Source of the DNA: Bacillus sp. MYb209
GTDB lineage: Bacteria > Bacillota > Bacilli > Bacillales > Bacillaceae_G
DNA length: 64,000 nucleotides
Direction: 5' to 3'
Assembly: GCF_002975175.1 (NCBI RefSeq)
Contig: NZ_PCNZ01000009.1
Span: forward strand, 79,642 to 143,641
The notes beneath the pieces are model-generated. The model saw only the letters and a list, made by a program, of their open reading frames with translations. It had not been told where the DNA came from and ran no database searches. Each line of letters begins with the position of its first letter. The first letter of the stretch is position 1. The translations under genes and the position numbers were made by a program. Shown one piece after another: positions 1 to 9,578 of the stretch.

Positions 1-768
1 TACGACACATTAAAATCTGGTGTTCCAAATGCGATTCGTGTTGCAAAAGAGTTCGGGGATCGTATCGATTTTTATGGCATTCGTCTGGATAGTGGTGATA
101 TGGCATATTTATCAAAGGAAGCAAGAAAACAACTTGATGAAGCTGGATTTACAAACACAAAAATTATCGCTTCTAGCGATTTAGATGAATATACGATTAT
201 GCACTTGAAATCTCAAGGGGCAAAAATTGATGTATGGGGTGTTGGCACAAAGCTGATTACATCCTTTGAGCAGCCAGCATTAGGTGCTGTCTATAAACTA
301 GTTGCTATTGAAGATACCGACGGAAAATTAAATGATACGATTAAAATCTCATCTAACCCTGAAAAAATTACAACCCCAGGACTTAAACGAATTTATCGTA
401 TTATTAACCGTGTTAACGATCATGCAGAAGGCGATTATATTGCTTTAGAGTCTGAAGAACCTGGTAAAGAAGAACGTCTAAAAATGTTCCATCCTGTTCA
501 TACATATATAAGTAAATTCGTAACAAACTTTGAAGCACGCGAACTGCATCAAGATATTTTCGTTAACGGTAAAAGAACGTATGAATTACCTAATATATTA
601 GACATTCAAAAATATAACGAACACAGCCTCTCACTATTTTGGGAAGAATATATGCGAACTTTAAATCCTGAAGAGTACCCTGTAGATTTAAGCCAAGAAT
701 GTTGGGATCATAAAATGAATTACATTCAAACTGTTCGAGAAAAGGTTGCGAAAAACACACAAAAATAA
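1..768 (+). CDS. pncB: nicotinate phosphoribosyltransferase, C-terminal part
   Basis: This is the 3' part of a gene that begins before the window; the frame is open from base 1 and gives about 255 residues. The enzyme joins nicotinate to PRPP, using ATP, to make nicotinate mononucleotide in the NAD salvage pathway in the cytosol. Visible signatures are FYGIRLDSGDMAYLS near the start of the fragment (the conserved R-x-DSGD phosphate-binding segment) and IDVWGVGTKL around residue 78. The full enzyme is about 490 residues, so roughly the first half is missing. An ATG at 100 is internal and lies after the DSGD motif, so it is not the true start. The gene is followed by a terminator. Confidence 0.9.
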   Translation, partial: YDTLKSGVPNAIRVAKEFGDRIDFYGIRLDSGDMAYLSKEARKQLDEAGFTNTKIIASSDLDEYTIMHLKSQGAKIDVWGVGTKLITSFEQPALGAVYKLVAIEDTDGKLNDTIKISSNPEKITTPGLKRIYRIINRVNDHAEGDYIALESEEPGKEERLKMFHPVHTYISKFVTNFEARELHQDIFVNGKRTYELPNILDIQKYNEHSLSLFWEEYMRTLNPEEYPVDLSQECWDHKMNYIQTVREKVAKNTQK

Positions 769-797
769 ACAGAGAAGTTTCTCCTTCTCTGTTTATT
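768..797 (+). terminator. rho-independent terminator after pncB
   Basis: A ten-base stem AACAGAGAAG/CTTCTCTGTT directly follows the stop codon and is followed by a T-rich run. Confidence 0.75.
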
Positions 798-845
798 TTC
801 AATATTATGTTACCAACAGTCACCCTCAATAACACGGTAAAATAA

Positions 846-887
846 TAAAAATAAGCGAGGGCGTAATCGCGCCCTCGCTTATTTTTA
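846..887 (-). terminator. strong terminator, probably bidirectional, after the metal ATPase
   Basis: A GC-rich stem AAGCGAGGGCG/CGCCCTCGCTT with a short loop is flanked by A and T runs, so it can terminate in both directions. It overlaps the 3' end of the metal-ATPase gene on the minus strand and also insulates pncB. Confidence 0.8.
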
Positions 888-3245
888 TAAATCTTTCACT
901 CTCAGTACACGCATTGCATTTAAAACTGCAAGTAGTGTCACACCAACATCTGAGAAGACTGCTTCCCACATTGTTGCAATACCAAAGGCGCCGAGTAATA
1001 ACACTAACCCTTTTACCCCTAATGCAAATATAATATTTTGCCATACGATGCTACGTGTACGTTTTGCAATTTTTACTGCCGTTGCAATTTTTGAAGGCTC
1101 ATCAGTCATAATAACGATATCAGCAGCTTCAATTGCTGCATCTGACCCTAAGCCGCCCATCGCAATACCAACGTCTGCTCGCGCTAATACTGGTGTATCA
1201 TTAATACCATCACCGACGAATGCAATCTTTTCTTTACCGCGTTTTGCTGCATCAATTTTTTCGATTTCTTCTACTTTTTGGTGTGGTAATAATTCGGCAT
1301 GAACTTCATCTAAACCTAATTCTTTACCAACAGCTTCACCAACTGATTTTGCATCACCAGTTAACATGACTGCCTTCTTAATACCTAGTTCTTTTAACTT
1401 TTGAATTGCTTGTTTTGAATCCTCTTTTACCTCATCAGAGATAACAATATAACCCGCATATTTACCATCTACAGCAACATGAACTAGTGTACCTACTGTA
1501 TTTGGTTGCTTAAATGTAATGTTTTCTTTGCTCATTAATTTAGCATTACCTGCGAAAATTTCTTTTCCTTGTACTTTTACAACCGTACCATGACCAGAAA
1601 TTTCACTATAGTCTTCAATAACATTTTCATCGATTGATTTTCCATATGCATTTCGAATAGATTGTGCAATCGGATGATTAGAATATACTTCTGCAAATGC
1701 GGCATATTCTAATAGCTCTTCAGCTGTAATACCTTTACTAGGCTCCATCTTCGTAACTTTAAAGACACCTTTTGTTAATGTTCCTGTTTTATCAAAAACG
1801 ATATATTTCACATCATTCAATGCTTCTAAATAGTTACTTCCTTTTACTAAAATACCACTTTTAGATGCCCCACCAATACCGCCAAAGAATCCAAGAGGAA
1901 TCGATACAACGAGCGCACATGGACAAGAGATTACTAAGAACACTAAAGCTCTATAAATCCAATCGGAGAATGTAGCACCATCTAAAATAAGTGGTGGAAT
2001 AAATGCCATTATTGATGCTGTTATAACTACAACAGGAGTATAATAACGTGCAAACTTCGTAATAAAGTTTTCTGTTGGCGCTTTTTTGCTACTTGCATTT
2101 TGTACTAAGTCTAAAATTTTCGATACAGTCGATTCACCGAACTCTTTTGTAACTTCAACAATTAATACACCATTTTGGTTTACAAAACCACTTAATACGT
2201 CATTACCAACTTCTACTTCTCGCGGTACAGACTCACCTGTTAACGCTGAAGTATCCATCATTGATGTTCCCTCAACTACTTTTCCGTCTAACGGTACTTT
2301 TTCACCTGGTTTTACGATAATATACTCACCAATTTGCACATCTTCTGGTGATACTTGTTTCGTTTCGTTTCCAACTTTCACATTCGCATAGTCAGGACGA
2401 ATATCCATTAATGACGTAATTGATTTTCGAGAACGATTTACTGCAATACTTTGGAACAATTCCCCTACTTGATAAAATAGCATAACTGCTACCGCTTCTG
2501 GATATTGTTGAATCGCGAAAGCTCCTAAAGTTGCAATTGCCATTAAAAAGTTTTCATCAAACACTTGGCCGCGAGTTATGTTTCTTACTGCTCTCCAAAC
2601 AATATCTCCACCAATTAATAAATACGCAAGGACGAATAATGGAATTGTTATCATTTGCGGTAATCCGGCTAACGCAGCAATCCCTGTCAAAATTCCGCCG
2701 ACTACTAATCGTCCTATCATCTTTTTCACATTTCCATCACCATGATCATGGCCGTGGTCGTGTCCTTTTTCCTCTTCACGAACAACTTTTACATCAGGCT
2801 CTAGCTTTTGAACAACATTTTTTATATTTTGTATAGTCGATTCAAGTTCTCGTTTGTTTGCAACTTCTACTCGTAATTTCTTTGATACGAAATCAACAGT
2901 CGCTTCTGAAACGGCCGGCATTTCCTTTACCTTATTTTCAATCTTCATTGCACAATTTGCACAGTCTAACCCTTCTAATACAAATACTTCTTTTATTGAT
3001 TTTGTTTTTTGCTCTTCTTGCACTTTAATATGCGGCTCTAATTTTGTAACAAGTTGCTTCGCTTCCGTAACAACTTGATTTTCTTTATTTTGCGGTGTTT
3101 CTAAAAGCATCGTTTTTGTTGCAAAGTTTACGGAACAAGATGTTACTCCTTCTATATTCCCAACACCTTTTTCAATTTTCATTGCACAATTTGCACAATC
3201 TAAACCTTCTAGCATAAGTTTCTTTTTCACTAATGCTTCTGCCAT
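885..3245 (-). CDS. cadA: heavy-metal translocating P1B-type ATPase (Cd/Zn/Pb efflux)
   Basis: This inner-membrane pump exports divalent soft metals at the cost of ATP. The roughly 786-residue protein has two N-terminal heavy-metal-associated domains, each with GLDCANC (metal Cys near 17/20 and 95/98), then a GHDHGHDHGDG histidine stretch near residue 170. The membrane core contains the SCPCALV transport site, the P-loop DKTGTLT with its phosphorylated Asp, and the GDGINDTP hinge. Two adjacent ATGs are possible; AGGAGGG is only about 3 nt from the first (3248) but about 6 nt from the second, so I start at 3245. It lies 20 bp downstream of a CadC/ArsR repressor and shares its promoter. Exact metal preference (Cd, Zn or Pb) cannot be read from sequence alone. 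Confidence 0.9.
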   Translation of the reverse strand: MAEALVKKKLMLEGLDCANCAMKIEKGVGNIEGVTSCSVNFATKTMLLETPQNKENQVVTEAKQLVTKLEPHIKVQEEQKTKSIKEVFVLEGLDCANCAMKIENKVKEMPAVSEATVDFVSKKLRVEVANKRELESTIQNIKNVVQKLEPDVKVVREEEKGHDHGHDHGDGNVKKMIGRLVVGGILTGIAALAGLPQMITIPLFVLAYLLIGGDIVWRAVRNITRGQVFDENFLMAIATLGAFAIQQYPEAVAVMLFYQVGELFQSIAVNRSRKSITSLMDIRPDYANVKVGNETKQVSPEDVQIGEYIIVKPGEKVPLDGKVVEGTSMMDTSALTGESVPREVEVGNDVLSGFVNQNGVLIVEVTKEFGESTVSKILDLVQNASSKKAPTENFITKFARYYTPVVVITASIMAFIPPLILDGATFSDWIYRALVFLVISCPCALVVSIPLGFFGGIGGASKSGILVKGSNYLEALNDVKYIVFDKTGTLTKGVFKVTKMEPSKGITAEELLEYAAFAEVYSNHPIAQSIRNAYGKSIDENVIEDYSEISGHGTVVKVQGKEIFAGNAKLMSKENITFKQPNTVGTLVHVAVDGKYAGYIVISDEVKEDSKQAIQKLKELGIKKAVMLTGDAKSVGEAVGKELGLDEVHAELLPHQKVEEIEKIDAAKRGKEKIAFVGDGINDTPVLARADVGIAMGGLGSDAAIEAADIVIMTDEPSKIATAVKIAKRTRSIVWQNIIFALGVKGLVLLLGAFGIATMWEAVFSDVGVTLLAVLNAMRVLRVKDL

Positions 3246-3265
3246 CATTCTCCCTCCTCGCCTTT

Positions 3266-3646
3266 TTATTCTTCCTCGTTTACGTGTTCAAACGCTTGCT
3301 CGAAGATATGAATTACGTGTTGATCAGCTAATGAATAATAAACTACCTTTCCTTCTTTACGGTTCTTTACAAGCTTTGCTTGCTTTAATACACGAAGCTG
3401 ATGTGAGATTGAAGATTGCGTCATTCCTAATAAATAAGCTAAATCACAAACACACATTTCAGCTTCAAATAATGCATGCAATATTCTCGTACGTGTACGG
3501 TCACCTAATACTTTAAATAATTCTGCTACTTTACTTAAACTTTCATCAGTCGGAATTGTTTGTTTTACTTGATCCACGATTTCCTCGTGAATTACCGTTT
3601 GAGAACATGCTTCCTGTTGCGTTTCTACTTTATTTTCAGCCATCAC
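3266..3646 (-). CDS. cadC: ArsR/SmtB-family metal-sensing repressor (CadC-like)
   Basis: A 126-residue winged-helix repressor that should release DNA when it binds Zn, Cd or Pb. It carries the CadC-type alpha-3N site EMCVCD in the DNA-binding region, with a further N-terminal Cys (EACSQ). At its C-terminus it also has a D-x-H...H-x2-E arrangement (ADQHVIHIF...EHVNEE) like the alpha-5 zinc site of SmtB/CzrA, so both classical sites look present. The HTH is LLGMTQSSISHQLRVLKQAKLV. It is the first gene of the operon with the metal ATPase. Two palindromes upstream are the likely operators. ATGATG starts are adjacent; either may be used. Confidence 0.88.
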   Translation of the reverse strand: MMAENKVETQQEACSQTVIHEEIVDQVKQTIPTDESLSKVAELFKVLGDRTRTRILHALFEAEMCVCDLAYLLGMTQSSISHQLRVLKQAKLVKNRKEGKVVYYSLADQHVIHIFEQAFEHVNEEE

Positions 3647-3667
3647 AGCTCACCTCTTCATTTGAAC

Positions 3668-3687
3668 ATATGAACAATCATTCATAT
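3668..3687. promoter_or_regulatory. operator 1 of the metal-efflux operon
   Basis: A perfect inverted repeat ATATGAA-n6-TTCATAT, the form bound by ArsR/SmtB-family dimers, lies between the predicted transcription start and the repressor gene. Confidence 0.65.
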
Positions 3688-3700
3688 ATCTTATACCTTT

Positions 3701-3730
3701 ATTATATGAGCGTCTATTCATATGTGTCAA
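3701..3730 (-). promoter_or_regulatory. sigma-A promoter of cadC-cadA with operator 2 in the spacer
   Basis: On the minus strand a perfect TTGACA (3725-3730) and a perfect TATAAT (3701-3706) are separated by 18 bp. A second copy of the inverted repeat (3704-3723, one mismatch) covers the spacer and -10 box. Its start is 36 bp from that of operator 1, so repressor dimers on both would sit on about the same face of the helix. Confidence 0.75.
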
Positions 3731-3816
3731 TGAATTCTCATACATTTTTCCGAAAATTTCGTTCACATTTCAAAATGCACCTGTAAATATTCTCAGCATC
3801 TATCATGATCTTCATA

Positions 3817-3852
3817 CAAAAAGGATGCACGAAAGCTATCGTGCATCCTTTT
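3817..3852 (-). terminator. terminator after the methyltransferase-like gene
   Basis: Stem AAAGGATGCACGA/TCGTGCATCCTTT with flanking A and T runs, adjacent to the stop codon at 3854. Confidence 0.75.
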
Positions 3853-3853
3853 C

Positions 3854-4405
3854 TTATTTATTAACTTTCACTGCATCCACAATTAACGAAGCGAATCCTA
3901 ACTTTCCATCTTGATTTCTATGGTCAAAGCGCTTCGAGCGATAAATAAAACCTCCTTGCTCATTCCAATCATTATACTGAAATTCTCCATTTTCATCGCA
4001 ATACTCTAGCAACTTTACTTGAAAACCCGCTACTTCAAACATAGATACAATCGTTTTATAGTTATGTACAATTTTATGACTTGCAGCCGGATGATCTAAT
4101 GGACCTGGCCCTCCTACTTGCACACCTTGCTGATATTCTTCATTTGGAAAAAATGCATCTGGTACCGCACAACGAATGTAACCATCATCTTGTAAAAATT
4201 CATAGCATATTTTAGCTGCTTCTATACCTTCTTCATACGATAAATGTTCCCATACGTGTTCAGCTAAAATTACCGATAAAGAATTAGGCTGAAATTTATT
4301 AAGCCACGTTTCTCTTTTTAATAAATTTAATTCTTCTTCATTCGTATGTAACCAACCTGGGTTATTATTATATCCCTCTGCTCCAACGACAACTTTCGTC
4401 TCCAT
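3854..4405 (-). CDS. putative SAM-dependent methyltransferase-like protein
   Basis: A 183-residue cytosolic protein. The segment LAEHVWEHLSYEEGIEAAK, followed by FLQDDGYIRCAVPD, resembles the post-motif region of class I methyltransferases (a xHVxEH loop, then a DDGYxRxxVPD strand). The usual N-terminal glycine-rich SAM loop is not obvious, so the fold is inferred from the C-terminal half only. A longer frame opens at 4507, but its first 34 residues overlap the permease terminator; the ATG at 4405 has GGGGTGG just upstream and is preferred. Substrate unknown. It stands alone between two terminators. Confidence 0.6.
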   Translation of the reverse strand: METKVVVGAEGYNNNPGWLHTNEEELNLLKRETWLNKFQPNSLSVILAEHVWEHLSYEEGIEAAKICYEFLQDDGYIRCAVPDAFFPNEEYQQGVQVGGPGPLDHPAASHKIVHNYKTIVSMFEVAGFQVKLLEYCDENGEFQYNDWNEQGGFIYRSKRFDHRNQDGKLGFASLIVDAVKVNK

Positions 4406-4480
4406 CTTTCCACCCCTTCGTATATTCCGACATAAAAATTCGACAACATAACATTGGTCTCCTTTATTTCCCCAAAAGAA

Positions 4481-4514
4481 AAAGCCTTGCGCGCTCCCTA
4501 GATGCACAAGGCTT
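4481..4514 (-). terminator. terminator after the amino-acid permease
   Basis: On the minus strand AAGCCTTG/CAAGGCTT forms the stem and is followed by TTTTTCTTTT. Confidence 0.65.
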
Positions 4515-4531
4515 ACTAACTTTATATCCCT

Positions 4532-5947
4532 TTAATTAGCTTTTTCTAAACTATCTTGCGAACTTCCATCGTCTTTTAAATGACTATGTTTTTTCGAATA
4601 AACAAAGTATACAACCACTCCGATTGCTAACCAAACACCGAAGTAAATCCATGTTGTTAATGGTAAATTTACCATTAAGAATAGACAGCTTGCAACTGAA
4701 ATAATCGGTAAGATTGGTACAAGTGGTACCATAAATCCACGTTGTAATTTCGGATGCGTTTTACGAAGAATGATGACAGTTACACCAACCATCGCAAATG
4801 TTAATAACGCTCCAATATTCGCTAAATTCGACAATTCTTTTAAATCGATAAATCCGGCAATTAAAGCACTACCAATTCCTGTTAACCAAACTGAAAATGT
4901 TGGTGCTTCTGTCTTCTTGTTAATTTTCGCGAAAGATTTTGGCAATAAACCGTCACGGCTCATAGCGAAGAATACACGTGTCGTAGCGTAGATGTATGCG
5001 AAAATTACAGCCATAATACCAATTACAGCTCCAATAGCGATTACACCAGCCACTTTATCTTGTCCTACAACTTCTAATACGTAGGCCATCGCTTCAGGTA
5101 CATCTAATTCCTTATAAGAAACCATACCTGTCATAACGAGACAAACTACAACATAAATGATTGTACAAATGACTAACGAAGCAATAATCCCAATCGGTAG
5201 ATCACGTTGCGGATTTTTTACTTCTTCAGCAGAAGTTGCTAATGCATCAAATCCTAAGAAAGCGAAGAATACTGCTGCCCCTCCGGCAAAGACTCCACTT
5301 AAGCCGTACGGTGCAAATGGTATCCAGTTTTCTGGTTTCACGTAGAATACACCAACTGCAATGAATAAAACAACAATACCAATTTTAATTAATACCATTA
5401 TGTTATTCACACGCTTACTTTCTTTTGTACCTCGTGATAATAACCAAGTTATCACCAACGTAACGATAACTGCGGGTAAGTTCACCATACCACCTTGCGA
5501 TGGAATCGTTAACAATGCTTTTGGAATTTCAAGTCCCAATCCACTCACTAAATTATTGAAATAACCTGTCCATCCGCCAGCTACTGCGGCAGTCGTTACG
5601 ACATATACGGATAGCAATGTCCATCCCATTAAATGTGCAACAAACTCACCAATTGTTGCATATGAATATGTGTACACACTACCTGAAACAGGAAGTGCAG
5701 ATGCAACCTCTGCATAACATAAAGCTGCAAATCCACAAACAATTGCTGCAATCATAAATGAAAAAATAACTGCTGGACCAGCATCTCTTGCTGCTACTAA
5801 TCCCGTTAATACTAGAACTCCTGTACCAATTATCGCACCAATCCCTAGCATTGTTAGGTCAAATGCCCCTAGCGTTTTCGTCAAAGTTTTACTTTTACTT
5901 TCCCCTAACAATTGCGTAACGGATTTCTTTTTGAATAGGTTGGCCAC
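4532..5947 (-). CDS. APC-superfamily amino-acid permease (YfnA/CAT type)
   Basis: A 471-residue integral membrane transporter with about 12 hydrophobic segments. The first helix carries the APC substrate-binding signature GIGAIIGTGVLVLTG (about residues 36-50). The YAEVASALPVSGSVYTYSY and FFAFLGFDALATSAEEVKNPQRDLPIGI segments are typical of the cationic amino acid transporter/YfnA branch. It probably imports an amino acid by proton symport; the substrate cannot be assigned. It lies downstream of alanine dehydrogenase on the same strand, with only a weak hairpin between them, so partial co-transcription is plausible. Confidence 0.85.
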   Translation of the reverse strand: MANLFKKKSVTQLLGESKSKTLTKTLGAFDLTMLGIGAIIGTGVLVLTGLVAARDAGPAVIFSFMIAAIVCGFAALCYAEVASALPVSGSVYTYSYATIGEFVAHLMGWTLLSVYVVTTAAVAGGWTGYFNNLVSGLGLEIPKALLTIPSQGGMVNLPAVIVTLVITWLLSRGTKESKRVNNIMVLIKIGIVVLFIAVGVFYVKPENWIPFAPYGLSGVFAGGAAVFFAFLGFDALATSAEEVKNPQRDLPIGIIASLVICTIIYVVVCLVMTGMVSYKELDVPEAMAYVLEVVGQDKVAGVIAIGAVIGIMAVIFAYIYATTRVFFAMSRDGLLPKSFAKINKKTEAPTFSVWLTGIGSALIAGFIDLKELSNLANIGALLTFAMVGVTVIILRKTHPKLQRGFMVPLVPILPIISVASCLFLMVNLPLTTWIYFGVWLAIGVVVYFVYSKKHSHLKDDGSSQDSLEKAN

Positions 5948-5970
5948 GATGAATGCCCCCTTTTACTAAG

Positions 5971-6001
5971 AAGAGCTAAGAGGTATTATCTCTTAGCTCT
6001 T
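5971..6001 (-). terminator. hairpin between ald and the permease (attenuator-like)
   Basis: A perfect 12-bp stem AAGAGCTAAGAG/CTCTTAGCTCTT is present, but on the minus strand it is followed by CTTAGTAAAA, not a clean T run. It may terminate only partly. Confidence 0.5.
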
Positions 6002-6048
6002 ATCATGTTGTATTATATATTGTTCGATTTTTTTGTATAATGCTGCTA

Positions 6049-7182
6049 TTAGCAAGATACTGTTTCTGCTTCTAATAATTCTTTTGCACCTTTGTACTCT
6101 ACACCGTGAGCTTCTGCAACTGCTTCGAATGTTACATAACCTTCTAATGTATTAATACCTTTTAATAATGCAGTGTTGCCTAGGCAAGCTTCTTTGTAGC
6201 CTTTGTTAGCAATTTGTACTGCATATGGTACTGTTACGTTTGTTAATGCAAGAGTTGATGTACGTGGAACCGCACCTGGCATATTTGCAACTGCATAATG
6301 CACAACGCCGTGTTTTTCATAAGTTGGGTTATCATGAGTTGTAATACGGTCAGTTGTTTCGAAAATACCACCTTGGTCAATCGCGATATCTACAACAACA
6401 GAACCTTGTTCCATTGATTTAATCATTTCTTCTGTTACAAGTTTTGGCGCTTTTGCACCTGGGATTAATACTGCACCGATTACAAGATCAGATTCTCTTA
6501 CAGCTTCTGCAATGTTGTATGGATTAGACATTAATGTTTTTACTTGGTTACCAAAAATGTCATCTAATTGACGAAGACGTTCTGCACTTAAGTCGATGAT
6601 TGTTACATCCGCACCTAGTCCAACTGCAATTTTAGCAGCATTTGTACCAGCTTGTCCACCACCGATAATTGTTACTTTACCACGTTTAACTCCTGGAACA
6701 CCTGCAAGTAAGATACCTTTACCGCCTTTGTTTTTCTCAAGGAATTGCGCACCGATTTGTGCAGCCATACGACCAGCTACTTCACTCATAGGTGCAAGTA
6801 ATGGTAATGAACGGTTTTCTAATTGTACTGTTTCATATGCGATAGCAACAACTTTCTTTTCAATTAACGCTTTTGTTAATTCTGGCTCTGGAGCTAAGTG
6901 TAAGTATGTGAATAAGATTAAACCTTCACTGAAGTGTTTGTATTCGCTTTCAACTGGTTCCTTAACTTTCATAACCATTTCCATGTTCCAAGCTTCTTCA
7001 GCTGTATCAACAATTTTTGCTCCCGCTTCAACATACTGAGCATCTGTGAAACCAGATCCTACACCTGCATCCTTTTGAATGAATACTTCGTGATTGTTAC
7101 GAACTAAATGTACAACACCTGCTGGTGTCATTGCCACACGGTTTTCGTTGTTTTTAATTTCTGCTGGTACCCCAATACGCAT
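6049..7182 (-). CDS. ald: alanine dehydrogenase
   Basis: A 377-residue cytosolic enzyme that interconverts L-alanine and pyruvate plus ammonia with NAD. It begins [20 protein letters not shown], the conserved substrate-domain start with the Arg of NENRVA. The catalytic region [10 protein letters not shown] (Lys near 75) and [10 protein letters not shown] (His near 96) are both present. The Rossmann domain has [17 protein letters not shown] near 170. Length equals that of the usual enzyme (about 375-378 residues). In Bacillus the enzyme supports alanine catabolism and sporulation. A good CcpA-type site lies about 100 bp upstream. Confidence 0.95.
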   Translation of the reverse strand: MRIGVPAEIKNNENRVAMTPAGVVHLVRNNHEVFIQKDAGVGSGFTDAQYVEAGAKIVDTAEEAWNMEMVMKVKEPVESEYKHFSEGLILFTYLHLAPEPELTKALIEKKVVAIAYETVQLENRSLPLLAPMSEVAGRMAAQIGAQFLEKNKGGKGILLAGVPGVKRGKVTIIGGGQAGTNAAKIAVGLGADVTIIDLSAERLRQLDDIFGNQVKTLMSNPYNIAEAVRESDLVIGAVLIPGAKAPKLVTEEMIKSMEQGSVVVDIAIDQGGIFETTDRITTHDNPTYEKHGVVHYAVANMPGAVPRTSTLALTNVTVPYAVQIANKGYKEACLGNTALLKGINTLEGYVTFEAVAEAHGVEYKGAKELLEAETVSC

Positions 7183-7551
7183 AATGAAATGCCCCCTTAT
7201 AATTAACAGAAAAAAGGAATTCTTTTTTCTTTTTTTAATAATTAATAACTTATGTCCTTATTCTAGCATAACTTAAAAATTATGAAAACGCTAACATACT
7301 ATTTTTTTAAAGTTTATATATTTAGAATAGTGTAAATATACTAAACATTGATTTTATTGGGTTCTTCGTACCATTTCATCATCTATCACTCTATTTCTAT
7401 TATATCCATTCAAAATGCATAGTAATTATTTATTATTTGACAATAATGTAACAATGTAAAAAAACTAAGCAATGACGTATACATATACACTTATTACTTT
7501 GTACAATACTTTGGAAATATACTCTTTTCATAAAAAAACAGCTACTAGCAT
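7183..7551. other. intergenic region upstream of ald
   Basis: This 370-bp AT-rich stretch holds no credible gene. It contains the ald leader (an AGAAAAAAGGAATTCTTTTTTCT palindrome region near 7210-7232), a cre-like site and a weak promoter, and at its left the terminator of the glycerophosphodiesterase gene. I see nothing else in 7300-7530. Confidence 0.5.
7282..7296 (+). promoter_or_regulatory. cre-like CcpA site upstream of ald
   Basis: ATGAAAACGCTAACA matches the cre consensus WTGNAANCGNWWNCA at every fixed position. On the minus strand it overlaps a plausible -35 (TTTTCA) placed 17 bp before TAGAAT, so binding would be expected to repress ald. Inference from the match alone. Confidence 0.5.
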
Positions 7552-7566
7552 TTAGCCAGCAGCTGG
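7531..7566 (-). terminator. terminator overlapping the end of the glycerophosphodiesterase gene
   Basis: On the minus strand CAGCT-x-CTGGC / GCTAG-x-AGCTG pair, and the stem is followed by TTTTTTTATG. Confidence 0.6.
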
Positions 7567-9423
7567 ATAGATCATAAATAACTTTGAAAATAAATCTTCT
7601 GTCGTTTCAGTAATTTTATCAAATATATCACTTTCACGATCTTCTTGCTCTTTTAACATCTTAATTGTTTCACGCGCGTCTTCAGGGTAATCGGTAATGA
7701 TACCATCCACGTTCAACTTATAATATGCCTTTAAACTTTCCATATCATTTACTGTCCACACGTAAATTGGTTTATTTAGCTTTCGCGCTTCTTTCACTAG
7801 GCGTTTATTTAACATATATTCTTCTGCTACATAGAAATCCGCCTGTACATTCTTTAAATTAGCCCTGCTTGCAAACAATACATACCCTACTTTTATATCC
7901 GGATTTGCACGCTTAAACTCTTTAATAAGCGGGTAATGTAACGTTTGAATTACACATTGTTTCTCAAAATCGTTCTCTTTAATTGTTTTTAGTACTTTCT
8001 GTACGAAATCCTTCTCATTACCGTGAAGTTTCACTTCTATATTAAGTTTTATTTTGCCTTTTGCAAGCTTAATGATCTCATCAAGTGTACTTATTTGTCC
8101 CGAGAATCCATCTTGACTAAGAGTAAGCTCCCTTAGCTCATCCATCGTCAAATCTGATACATGCACATTCGCATTCGCAAGACGTTTCAACTTCAAATCA
8201 TGTATGACCGCTAGTTCGCCATCTTTCGTTTGCAAGACATCTATTTCAGCATAGTCTGCTTTTGCATCAATGGCACCTTGTACTGCTTCTTTCGTATTCT
8301 CTACACCTTTTGATATATATCCACGGTGCGCCATAATAATTGGTTCTTTATATGTGTTTGAAATAAAGGTCACAATGAAGGCAACGACCATTCCAGCAGT
8401 AATAATCCCCACGATATATACACCAATAAATTTCCAACGGTGTTTTTTGAAGAAACATTTATCTGCTTTTGTTTTTGAATAATCTAATCCTTCTTCTAAT
8501 AAAACATCTTCAACCGAAACTTTCTGTAAGTATAATCTTGTTAACGCCATAATATAAAACGGCGTCATAATGAAGCTAAATAAATACAATGTACTCGTTA
8601 AGAAGACCGAAATCGTCGACTCCGCTAACAGCGCAAATGTCCCTTCTGGGTTTGTAAATTCGTATACTCCCCATAAACAGAGTAAATACACTCCTATAAA
8701 CAAAAGAAAGACCATTCCTACAGAGATGAAAACTCCTACTAAAAAGAACAACACTTTAAAAAAGCTTTCTTTTACTAAGTTCGCACTTTTACGTGCTGCT
8801 ATGCGGAATGGTTTTTCTTCTAAAACAATAATAGGTAAAACAAAAATCCAGCGAAGATTTAAATAAGCAACTACAGCAAAGAAAGCATAATAACCAACCT
8901 GACCCATTGTCGTCTTAAATAGTTCACCTGTAATAAAATTAGGAATTTGAATTTCAGGAATCAATGCAGATTTATATCCCATACTTAATAGCGGTAATAA
9001 CACAACTGCATACAACACAAATCCTGGTAAGCAATATGTAAAAAGAGAAGGTAAATACGTTACTGTTTTATACAAAATCGGACGTAATCTTACCTTTTGC
9101 CTTTTATGAGCGAAATACGAAATAATAATAAGCACTGCAAATTCTGTAAAAATAAGAAACAATGCTAGTATCGATAAAATTACAATCGCCAAAATCCCAT
9201 ATGGTGTTTTCAAAAATGCTACTAATTCATCATTTGTCGCATTTGCATAACCACCAAAGTACAATAACTTATTGAAAACAATACCTAAGAGGGGGATAAA
9301 CACAATTGCAGCTAACAATTTATAGACGAGCTGAAATGTTAACACATTCCAAAAAGCAAATTGTACTGTTTGAAAGGAATGTCTCATTACTCCTGGTATA
9401 GATAGTCTTTTACGGTGTTGCAT
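7552..9423 (-). CDS. membrane-anchored glycerophosphodiester phosphodiesterase
   Basis: A 623-residue protein with an N-terminal membrane domain (about residues 1-350, six or more hydrophobic helices) and a C-terminal GDPD catalytic domain, which should hydrolyse glycerophosphodiesters to glycerol-3-phosphate and an alcohol. The catalytic domain has IMAHRGYISKGVENT, then AEIDVLQTKDGELAVIHD, the metal-binding and acid-base set of the family, and IKLNIEVKL. A frame extends to a GTG at 9435, but GGAGG sits five bases before the ATG at 9423, so that ATG is the start. Related fused proteins are common in Firmicutes. The soluble domain probably faces outside. Confidence 0.85.
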   Translation of the reverse strand: MQHRKRLSIPGVMRHSFQTVQFAFWNVLTFQLVYKLLAAIVFIPLLGIVFNKLLYFGGYANATNDELVAFLKTPYGILAIVILSILALFLIFTEFAVLIIISYFAHKRQKVRLRPILYKTVTYLPSLFTYCLPGFVLYAVVLLPLLSMGYKSALIPEIQIPNFITGELFKTTMGQVGYYAFFAVVAYLNLRWIFVLPIIVLEEKPFRIAARKSANLVKESFFKVLFFLVGVFISVGMVFLLFIGVYLLCLWGVYEFTNPEGTFALLAESTISVFLTSTLYLFSFIMTPFYIMALTRLYLQKVSVEDVLLEEGLDYSKTKADKCFFKKHRWKFIGVYIVGIITAGMVVAFIVTFISNTYKEPIIMAHRGYISKGVENTKEAVQGAIDAKADYAEIDVLQTKDGELAVIHDLKLKRLANANVHVSDLTMDELRELTLSQDGFSGQISTLDEIIKLAKGKIKLNIEVKLHGNEKDFVQKVLKTIKENDFEKQCVIQTLHYPLIKEFKRANPDIKVGYVLFASRANLKNVQADFYVAEEYMLNKRLVKEARKLNKPIYVWTVNDMESLKAYYKLNVDGIITDYPEDARETIKMLKEQEDRESDIFDKITETTEDLFSKLFMIYPAAG

Positions 9424-9539
9424 ATATTCCTCCACATTCTAAAACTATATTTGAGATGGATTCCACATTTCCAATTTAAATCCATCTTTTTAATAATAAT
9501 ATATTCCGCTTAACATGAACACTCTTATACATATAATGA

Positions 9540-9570
9540 AAAAAGTGATGGCTAATCCCATCACTTTTTT
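9540..9570 (-). terminator. terminator after yrhD
   Basis: AAAAAAGTGATGG/CCCATCACTTTTTT stem with a five-base loop. Confidence 0.75.
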
Positions 9571-9578
9571 CACTCACT

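Noticed and set aside
7211-7232. AGAAAAAAGGAATTCTTTTTTCT palindrome as a terminator of ald
   Set aside because: It is upstream of the ald start on its coding strand and is A/T-only apart from the central EcoRI-like site, so it is more likely a leader feature or chance.
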